Below, in pieces: positions 56,107-64,000 of a stretch of 64,000 bases of DNA. This stretch comes from Puccinia triticina (taxonomy: Eukaryota; Basidiomycota; Pucciniomycetes; Pucciniales; Pucciniaceae). Numbering within the stretch: position 1 is the first letter of the stretch; every line of letters starts with the position of its first letter. Made by a program: the position numbers and the translations under genes. The DNA is taken from NCBI RefSeq assembly GCF_026914185.1, contig NC_070564.1, positions 2,356,001 to 2,420,000 of the forward strand, read 5' to 3'. Below the pieces are notes generated by a model. The model made no database searches. It was given only the letters and a program-made list of their open reading frames with translations, and was not told where the DNA came from.

Positions 56107-56640
56107 TCAGTAGGCTGCGTTCTTTGGGTTGTCGAAGTTGAGGTTGTTGCTGTTCGTGCAAAGAAGAAAAAACAAAGCGTCAGAAAAGGAGAAAAAGACG
56201 AGCGGAAGGGAGCAGAGGCAGGTTTGTGGACGCACAAGTCCCAGGTCATTGAAGCGATTAGTTTTTTGTCCTTTTCGCCCTGCGAGGGCTTGAATGACTC
56301 GAAGAGCTGGGAAAAGTGTATCAGTCATTCAGTCTTGACCCGCTGCTCGGGGTATCAATCAAACTTGGCATACCGGCTGGTTGATCCCGATCTGGAAACA
56401 TCCCGACTCGGGCTTCACATTCCCGAAATCACAGCCTGCGGTTCAGCGGAATAAGGGTCATTCATCAGCAACCCGACGCGACTGTGTGGCCCGAGGGTTT
56501 TGAGAGCGGTGGACGTACCACCGGTAATCGTGGCATATTGGACACTCTTTTTGTCATCTTTTCGTTGGATGTAACTACATTGCAGTTTTAATCGATCAGT
56601 CGCGGCAAACGGACACACAATAAAATAGTTAAATCATCGC
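56107..56640 (-). other. Possible further exons, minus strand
   Basis: Exon-like pieces lie here: one containing DDKKSVQYATITG with donor GTACGT (about 56519), one containing LFESFKPSQGEKDKKLIA after acceptor CCCAG (about 56314), and one ending NNLNFDNPKNAAY at the TGA 56107-56109 after acceptor AACAG. I could not join them in one phase with each other or with the secreted-protein exons upstream, so they may be a separate gene or its broken 3' part. Confidence 0.35.
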
Positions 56641-56725
56641 TCACACTTGCTTCCCGCAGTTGACCTTGTTGGCCCTGATGGATGCAAAAGATGTGATCAG
56701 TTTGTGGATAGTTGGGATGTGAATA

Positions 56726-57377
56726 TCAACTCAGAGCTGGTATAACGCACTTGTCGAGCCAACCAGTGTTCTTGGACCCATTTCCATCCCCAGCCCAGAC
56801 ACACACTTCATACCCATTAGGGTCGGGCTTCAGGCCGGGACATGACTGCGCAATCCGGCGTTTATATTGCAAATCAGTTAATCCGGCGGACAAGTTTAGG
56901 CGCAATGATCGGTCAAGGGGAGAGTCCGACTTACGTAGATCTGCGTAGCGTGCTCGGCAACCTGCCAGAAAGAACAACAAGAAGGAGCAACACACAAAAA
57001 GCACAGTGTGAACTGCTTGCTGCGAACGGGCTGAAACAAATAAAGCGACAAACCGTGGCCGGCCCGTTGTAACGACGCTGCAAGCGCCCGCTACCTCCAG
57101 ACTGTATCGTCATCTATGTACGAAAGGGAGGCGAATAAAGGATGAATGGATGACTTCCATGACATGATTCAATTATAAGAAAGGCCCGACTGACCAGTCG
57201 GACTGATTCCAGTTCGTGCGACTCCTTCTTAGTACATCTGTCGGCCTCAACGCCGGTAGCCTGGACACAATGGTCTTTGTTCAAGAAGTATTTGTAGCAT
57301 TGGGTGTGCTCGTTGTCTGCCTTCACGCAGGCAAGCGCAAAAGCGGCCAGCAGGATGCCCACGACGGTAGCTTTCAT
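56726..57377 (-). CDS. Small secreted cysteine-rich protein, candidate effector
   Basis: Exon 1 (57377-57195) begins with the signal peptide MKATVVGILLAAFALACVKA, followed by DNEHTQCYKYFLNKDHCVQA. In-phase exons follow at 56961-56935 (VAEHATQIY) and from 56845 (SCPGLKPDPNGYEVCVWAGD, ending GWLDKC near 56747). If the last exon is read through, the stop is at 56726. A donor-like GTTATA at 56746 would instead lead to more exons nearer 56650 or 56107. The mature part has about seven cysteines and no recognised domain. A TATAAATA box at about 57505-57512 supports transcription from this strand. The 3' structure is uncertain; the N-terminal half is firm. Confidence 0.7.
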
Positions 57378-57503
57378 TGTGGAGGCGGTTTTTGTGAAGA
57401 GTGGACGAGTGTTGATCGATGGGGTTTTTCAAGGTGTGGATGGGCGCTGGAGAAGGTGGATGGATTGGTGGGATGAGGGACTTTTCCCGCCCTCGAAGGG
57501 CGC

Positions 57504-57513
57504 CTATTTATAG
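57504..57513 (-). promoter_or_regulatory. TATA box of the secreted-protein gene
   Basis: CTATAAATAG on the minus strand lies about 127 bp before the ATG at 57377, the same spacing as for the secreted-protein gene at 21.97 kb. Confidence 0.6.
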
Positions 57514-57519
57514 ACCTAA

Positions 57520-59810
57520 ATGCAAGCCGTCGTGGCCTTCTAGCTCTGTCTGCGGATTGCGCCGACTGCTCGAGACTGCTCGAGACGACTCCGCCACCCA
57601 CACATGTATTCCACTCAGCTGCAGGGGGCAGTGGTCCATATCGTACATACCAACGGCCAGTGGATCTCGACTCGAAGCTTAACGACCGGTGGAGATTCCG
57701 AGCGGAGAAGGCTGCAGCCCCCAAGACATGCGCACATATAATCTGTATCGCATCCACCGCCATCGTCGTCATGCTCAGATGGCCGGAAAACTCAATGGCC
57801 ATGCGGGTTCCCTGCAGACTGCGCTCGGCGGCAGGCCTTGGGCCCGACCGGACACCAGCTTGGCCTTGGGGCTATGACGCGCGGCCGGACACACACGATG
57901 TGTTCGCTGTGACGCCGCCGCCAAGACGCCAGAAGCTTGCAACAGACCTTCTCTGGGAGGCGCGCCATCCCTGAATTCAACATTGTAAAATTGGAGAAAG
58001 CTGTGTGGCCAAGAACGCCCGAACTAAACGGAGCCGCGCCTGAGGAGGCGCGAGAGGCGCTGCCCGCGACCTCACTGCCTCGCAAGGAAAGGTCACTTTG
58101 GTTCCGGCCCCTCTGAACTACTGACTTGTGCACCTCGCGACCGGAATCGGGTGGCTATCCGCCATTTACCCACCCGATAGCACCCGATCTTGAACCCCAA
58201 AATCATGTATCTCCCCCCGCAGTCGCCCGCAGGCTTCGCACCTGACTCTTTCCCGTTAAGGTTGGACATTTTGCTTGCATCTTTCTGGTTGAACTCCGCG
58301 AGGATCCGGGCCGTAAATCCTTGGAGATCGTCGAGCTGCGGCACGTCAGTCGCGCATGACTTGTCAGCGCACCACCCGCGTCCCCTCGTCATCCGGTTCC
58401 GCCTGACTCCAGTCTCCTCATGCCTTTCGACAGCGATGGATATATAAAATAGGAAGATCGATCAGCGATATCCGGCCGGTCGGACGAGCCCTGGTGAAGC
58501 GACTGTGTACGTCCCTTTCTTCCGGGGTGCTTTCCTTCTGGATACTTGTTCATATCGATCCGACGAAAGCAACCTCTCCCTCGGCCCGCCTGTCGCCAAA
58601 CACATTTTCCGCCCACCGGTGGAAATTTCTTGTCTGCCAGCAACCATCTCACTCAAGCATGCATAGAGCCAGATTGCCTTGCAATTGGCATTTCGTGCTT
58701 TCCAGAATAGCGCGTCACCCCCCATTCAAGCTCTGCCGCCCCAAGTTATTTATTTAGCCGAATCAATCATCGCCTTCTCAAATCACCCCAGAGCACACCG
58801 AGTCTGACTGAGCTCCGTATTCTCTTCTGGCCATTCCCTCGGCCCGGGTTTGTAAGAAGGCGGGGACAGCCCAACCTGCGAAGCGAGTCGCCGAAGAACG
58901 CAACGGGGTGATGGGCCCAGTGCAAGTTTCGAGGATAGGCAAACAAGGCTGCTGGGCCATGGACCCCCCGCCCTTGATGACGACAAGATCTGGCTAATTG
59001 GACTGCCCCTCCGCCGGCTCAGATCTTTCCGGTCTTAATCGAGCTCATCTGTCTGGGTCCTAGATCCCGCCAAGAAAAGAGCTGCCGAAGAAGATGCAGC
59101 CTCATGCCCTACCACCATTGCCACACGGCATAGATATCAACATCTACCTCGCACTTGCCCACCTTGGCCCTAATGAAGAAATGTCCTGCCCTCGTATGAA
59201 TCTTAACGGTAGGAAGCCTTGATCTGTTTTCGATCATCTTTCGAAGACTAATTATGTATCCGCCAGGGGCTTCCCCTTGGGGACCGCCCGCTTGTTCTTG
59301 GAAAGTGTTCGACGATTGGTGTGCCATGTTGCCAGGAAGTGAATGTTTATGTGCCTACTTAATCTTTTGCCGTCCAATCTGGATTCCTTTCTCAGTCCAT
59401 TATGTAGCTCCCTGCCGTTTTTGTCTCTTATGAGCCTGCCCTTGGCGACTTCTGTCTGCTTGTTATAACAGTTATCTGCCCAGGCTGATCTGCAAAGATC
59501 CACTCCTGAGGCAGCCTGTCTGTCTGTTGTGTGCATATGGCTGTCTGTCCGTTTGCATGTCTTGCTCCTCGAGTCAGAGGCTTGTCCCCTTGTTACTCAT
59601 CCCCGGGAAATCAAACTCACCAAATTTCCAAGACTTTGTGACCCATAGCAACAATGGGCCTTTACTTTACGGTTATTGGTAAAGTAAAGATATAGCAGAG
59701 GTTTTTGGCTCAATACTATAACAGATAGCACTGCAATCAGTAAAGATTTTTTCTTTACTATAACACATATTTGATTTTTTGATTTTTTTATACAGGAATG
59801 GTATCAGTTA
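57520..59810. other. Intergenic, no supported gene
   Basis: A plus-strand TATATAAAAT lies at 58441-58450, but the first open frame after it (58494) does not start with ATG and has no recognisable features. Other open frames overlap on both strands. I see no RNA gene or bounded repeat. Confidence 0.4.
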
Positions 59811-59811
59811 A

Positions 59812-60204
59812 AGTACAGCAGTTACGAGAAAGCTTGCGTTTCCGGACCTGCAATTCTGCCCCCCAAACTTGACTTCAACTTCAGCCACATCCCCCCTGTA
59901 TTCTGGACAGCCCGGGTTATACAGGGCTGTGGGGCCTGACTGGGCAGCCTGGTGCCTGGTCATGCCCAACGGGCGCAGGGGAGCGGAGGACCGCTGGACT
60001 CAAAATTTGACAAGGAGTCCAACAGTGCCACTCTCCAAAGCTAAAAGCTAGCTATCACAAAGATAGCTTTTGCACCAAATGCATGTTCCTGTATGGCAAT
60101 GGCCATACAGGAGGCAATACAGGTGGCTGAAGTCGAGTTCGGGGGGCAAAATTGCAGGTCCAGAAGCGCAAGCTTTCTTGGAACTGCTGTAATTTGTTTT
60201 ATTT
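59812..60204. repeat. Inverted repeat with ~80-bp arms
   Basis: The left arm contains ACAGCAGTTACGAGAAAGCT and CCTGCAATTCTGCCCCCC. The right arm has the complements (GGGGGGCAAAATTGCAGG, AGCTTTCTTGGAACTGCTGT). The spacer is ~230 bp and contains smaller hairpins (CTGTATGGCAATGGCCATACAG). It is probably a MITE or fold-back element whose outer ends I could not define. Confidence 0.75.
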
Positions 60205-61030
60205 TCTTGATGGGAGCTTGCAAAAGGCTCCTTATAACCACAACAAGGCATTTGCACCTATTTTTGCCCCTTTTTATTCCAATAATAAGGGGTAAAAGTA
60301 CATTTAAACCCGCTTTTACCCCTGGTCATTGCAATAACTGTTGAGTGTAATTTGATGAAAACTAGTTTTTGCATATTCAATATTCATATGTACACGTGGA
60401 AAGTACAACTTGAAGTTTGGGCGCTCTGTGAAAAAGTTTTATTCTTGCCTTCTCAGCTTCTGGTTTACCATTGAGTCACTTTTGGGACGTTCTCACTCTT
60501 CAACCCCTCAAGACTCAAGAAGGCCAAATCAATGAAGAAGTAACGTTCAGGTAAAGAAGATCAAACATCACAACTGTCAAACACAATCACATTGTTCATC
60601 GACTAATTTTGATTCAACAACTCTAGATCCAGAATCTGAAGACAGTAGCGTTTCAGGAGGAGCTTAATCAAACATACATTTGGAGTCTCAGCGTTTGTTT
60701 TTGTCTAGTCACCGTCATGTAATTGTTTTTATATTAAACTCACTAAAACCTTTGTTTTCTTCAGTTGTTTTGTTGTTTCTAGTTATTGTTCTTGTTTGTC
60801 AAAGTTCTTGTTGACATCGTGTTCAGTTTCTCAGTATAGATAGCTTCTTTATCCTGTTAGTGTGTTTCTCTTTTTGTGGATGGTCTTTGGTTGTGATATT
60901 TTAGTGGTTACTCATCTTATTTTTCATCATTATCTTTGTTTGTGTTAGTACACAAAATACTACTACTGGCTGAAAATAAATATACAATTTGCAAAAAGGA
61001 GCTTTGATTTGTCACCACAATAACTAGGGT
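60205..61030. other. AT-rich non-coding sequence
   Basis: A small palindrome around 60265-60320 (TTTTTACCCC/GGGGTAAAAG type) is the only structure noticed. There is no gene-like reading. Confidence 0.4.
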
Positions 61031-61356
61031 TGAAACTAAAGGTGTAACCCAAACCCCGTGCCCCAGGTGTTTTCATGGGTGGTACCACCCGGGTATTGGT
61101 CCACGGGATGAGCCTTTGGAACCACCCAAACACCCGGGTGGTTGAGCAACATATATTGGGGGAGGAAAGGGGATGAACAAGCTCATCTTTATTGGATTGT
61201 GAGGTGTATATGGAGGTTATACTGCTGTATTGTATCCTAATTACAACCTATATTGTTGGTTTTCATTGTGTGGGGGGATTGCTGGTGCTGGGCAGTCGAG
61301 TGAGGCAGGAGATGAAACAAGAAAAGAAATTAAACAAGCCCATCAAAAGACTGGTA

Positions 61357-63686
61357 TCAGTCTTTAATACAAAGAAGCTGTTCCACGGTTCCGGGGCCAA
61401 GTGACAAGCACGACCACAAACAGACCCGCCGGCCTTTGGAAAATACCCTCTCCGACAAAGCACTTGTCGTGGGGATGGCTAGGTAACATCTAGCCATTCT
61501 GGCCAAGATGGGGAAAGATTGCTGTTGACTTTGCCAGTAAGGAAGAAGCTCTGTTCCCCTAGGCTTGGGGTCTTCTTTGAGATACCGCTTGATCTCAGCC
61601 TCAATTGTGTTGACCAGACTGGTAGGTTCATAGAACTCGGAATTGAAGAAATCGATCTTGCTTCCCCTTTCTGGAGCTTTGCTAGTCTGGTTAGTTTGAT
61701 TTTTGGAAGGTGAGTCTTTCTTGTACTTGGTATTGAACTCTTTAGCAGTATCCAAGAAATTTGGAGGACTTCGTCAGCTGAGATGTTGTAGTGTTCATCA
61801 ATGAAGTTGGCGTGTTTTTTCCAGAACATAAGCTTGAAAGTTGGGTCAAGGATCATCGCACAGAAGTAGGCTGGTTTGGTGAGTGCGTTGCAAACATAAA
61901 AATCAATTTTCTTTTCTTACTATCACAGCTCCCTCCATTCCCATATCTGGCGGTTTCTCTTCCTCAGCACCACATGTTTGATGAGTTGAGACTGGTCATA
62001 AAGACCTTGTTTGAACAGCTTGAGATGTTTCATCAGCACCATGTATACCGGTAAGGCAGTGTTCAAAGTGGGATACTTTGATCCTCAGAGCTTTTTGGTT
62101 GCATCGCTAAGAGGTGCGAGGAACTTCATGAACTTTTGGGCTTGATTCCATTCAGCCAATGTCAAAAGGTAAGAGGTTGCTTCCTTAGTAGTTTTGCAGA
62201 AATGGTCACATGAGCTCTGAAGAATGATTGCTTGTTCAAACATTTTGAAGGTTGAGTTCCACCTTGTAGCTACATCAATCTCAAGGCAGTCGGATTTTGC
62301 ACCGTTTTTGTGAAGCTCTGGTTGTATAAAATTAACAACTTCTTGAAACCATTCACATTGTTTTGTAGAGAATTGGACAAAGTTACACATCCCGTGGATT
62401 CACTTGAGTATGGTTTTCATATTGATGCCAATTCCATCAGGTCAAGTGGTTAAGTTGGTGATCCTCATGACAGACCAAGCTGGTTGTTGTTCCTCAGGCT
62501 CTAAGTTCTCCGATTCATCTACAGTTGCACCCAAATCCATCACCGAGGTTGAGAGTTCTTCAATGTTTTTGTCCTCAAGGCCAGTTCCTAGGACCTTTAA
62601 TCCTGCCTGAGCTCCAAGATTAATGACGTGTGCAATACATCCAAGGAGCTGCTTCTTAGTGTTGAAGCCCGGAAATTGAAGCTCAAGATCTTTTGCCATC
62701 GTGGTGTTTGTACTTGCGTTGTCAGCTGTGATGGTGTGTATCTTGTTGCTACACCCGTATTTCTTGGCCACTTCATAGAACAATTCAGCAAACGACTTTC
62801 CACTATGACTGCCTAGAAAAAAGAAAATTATTAAACCATTACTAACCAGGAAAAAGAACTTTAAAACACAACATACCTTGCACATTGGGAATTGCAATGG
62901 TTATATCTACCATCTCAAAGCTCTCATCGATGAAGTGTGCTGTTATTGCCATGTAGGCACAGTAATTTGGGGCCGTCCAAGCATCCTTGGTAAACAAAAG
63001 ATAATCCTGTTTTGCTATGTATTGCATCCTGATATTCTCCTGTGATGCCATATGCATCCGAGAGAGATGGTTCGAAATCCCAGTTTGGCAGGTGTTGTCC
63101 AGCAAGGGCATTGTCTCTTCATTCATAAGTCGCATGAGATTGTGGAACGACTTCTTTTCAACAACGGAAAAATAAATATCACAATCTGCAATGAAGTATA
63201 CCAGGGCAGTTTTAAGGGTATTGTTGTTCAGCTGGACCTATAAAAATCAAATGAGCCACTCATCATTCATGAAGCTTTTGTTGAAAAATCCTATTGGTAT
63301 CTTACTTTTGGCACAAACTTCAAGTTCTTGACCCATTTCTCCATATTGATCTGTGAGTTCCCAGCTTTTTTCACAAGCTTTGGGTCGGCAAGACAATGTA
63401 TTTTCTTCAGATGCTCGTGGAATTTCTTGGTACTGGCACTTTTATCCCTCTTCAACTTGGAACCACATATCTTGCCGTTCTTGAGGATGACTTGACGGAT
63501 AGCAATGTTGTCCTGGACTTTCAGATGATTCCATACCCAGCTACAGCGTAGATTATCCGTTTTTGATATTTCACCGGCATTTCCTGCGTTGCTGTTGTCC
63601 TCAACTTCAATGACAGGGCTTGGTATTGGGTCTGGCGTGATTGGGCTCTTCCCGTGGCTTCCATTCATGTTCCACTTTCTCTTCAT
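61357..63686 (-). pseudogene. hAT transposase, nearly full length but degenerate
   Basis: On the minus strand the first exon (63686-63306) holds a BED-like zinc-finger region (RCSWVWNHLKV, CGSKLKRDKSASTKKFHEHL). The next exon (from 63237) encodes VEKKSFHNLMRLMNEETMPL and LLFTKDAWTAPNYCAYMAIT. A further exon has ITADNASTNTTMAKDLE and CIAHVINLGAQAG, then in-frame stops near 62441 and 62402. Similarity continues with EIDVATRWNSTFKMFE, another stop near 62087, then MILDPTFKLMFWKKHANFID and a C-terminal dimerisation motif LAIPTTSALSERVFSKGR. At least three stops prevent a full product. The motif set is that of hAT (Ac-like) transposases. It is a different subfamily from the severed hAT at 13.9-19.4 kb, judged by the divergent motifs. 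Confidence 0.88.
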
Positions 63687-63689
63687 GCT

Positions 63690-64000
63690 GGTGATGTTTG
63701 GAGGTTTCAGACAATGATGCCACTGGACTCCGGTTGGTGGTTGTCACTGACAAAAAAAACCTAATCACCCGGGTGGTTTGGTGTCCACCAAGCTTAACAA
63801 AGCCTCTCCGAGGAGGAGCGGAGCGTCTCCAAAGGAGAGGCTTACCTCTAAAGTCACACCGTTGGCCCTACAGACTCGAGAATTTCTGGCAAAAAAACAC
63901 ATATTTTATTTTCAAAATGTTTTTAAAAATGTAGTTCTTATTTAAAAAAAAATCTGAGTAGACGGACTTGTAGCCTGCAATCTCAGCTTCCATTTTACAG
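63690..64000. other. Flank of the hAT element, window end
   Basis: CACCCGGGTGGTTTGGTG near 63767 resembles ACCCGGGTGG blocks near 61087 and 61134 and may belong to the hAT element's subterminal repeats. No gene was recognised. Confidence 0.4.

Noticed and set aside
58441..58757. Secreted-protein gene after the TATATAAAAT box
   Set aside because: The open frame beginning at 58494 lacks an ATG start, shows only a weak hydrophobic segment and has no splice support.

Overview
The window reads as nuclear DNA of a basidiomycete fungus, most likely a rust (Pucciniales, Puccinia-like). Host genes have many short GT-AG introns. There is a full-length fungal alpha-1,3-glucan synthase, a fungal PP1/CBM21 glycogen-targeting subunit, small secreted cysteine-containing proteins of the candidate-effector type, and a very high load of nested hAT, Ty3/gypsy, MITE-like and fold-back elements. 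The order is inferred from protein style, not from a database search.

Layout. 0.4-3.5 kb: a five-exon GH5 glycosidase of the fungal steryl-glucosidase/EGCrP type (minus). 3.5-26.5 kb: a repeat-rich stretch. It holds two copies of a repeat ending in a coiled-coil exon, a 1.44 kb fold-back element, and diverged copies (A, B) of a repeated gene-like segment. One of these runs into a duplicated promoter and signal-peptide exon of the glucan synthase. It also holds a hAT transposase cut in two by an apparent 4.3 kb inversion, several hAT-type elements with 8-bp target duplications, one secreted-protein gene (21971-22393), minisatellites and a CAGCGC-rich repeat. 26.6-33.4 kb: a Ty3/gypsy chromovirus with 202-bp LTRs, an intact 1009-aa pol ORF, a broken gag, and a protease split by a 992-bp solo-LTR-like insertion. 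33.5-37 kb: a 160-bp tandem repeat, a truncated secreted-protein gene and segment copy C. 37.3-45.9 kb: alpha-1,3-glucan synthase, for which I could place 19 in-phase exons totalling 2406 codons. 47.1-48.7 kb: divergently transcribed histones H4 and H3. 49.3-52.1 kb: an FG-GAP, single-TM protein like TIP/ITFG1 (LINKIN). 52.5-54.2 kb: an intronless PP1 regulatory subunit with an RVxF motif and CBM21. 56-57.4 kb: a spliced secreted cysteine-rich protein gene (minus). 59.8-60.2 kb: an inverted repeat. 61.4-63.7 kb: a degenerate hAT transposase (minus).

How the genes relate. Three of the host genes concern glucans or glucosides: the steryl-glucosidase-like GH5, the alpha-1,3-glucan synthase, and the PP1 subunit expected to control glycogen synthase. 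This is a thematic link only. They lie tens of kilobases apart, with TE blocks between the first two and histone and FG-GAP genes before the third, so I do not claim a regulated cluster. The structurally richest part is 7.2-21 kb, where repeats, duplications and the inversion can be ordered from junction sequences.
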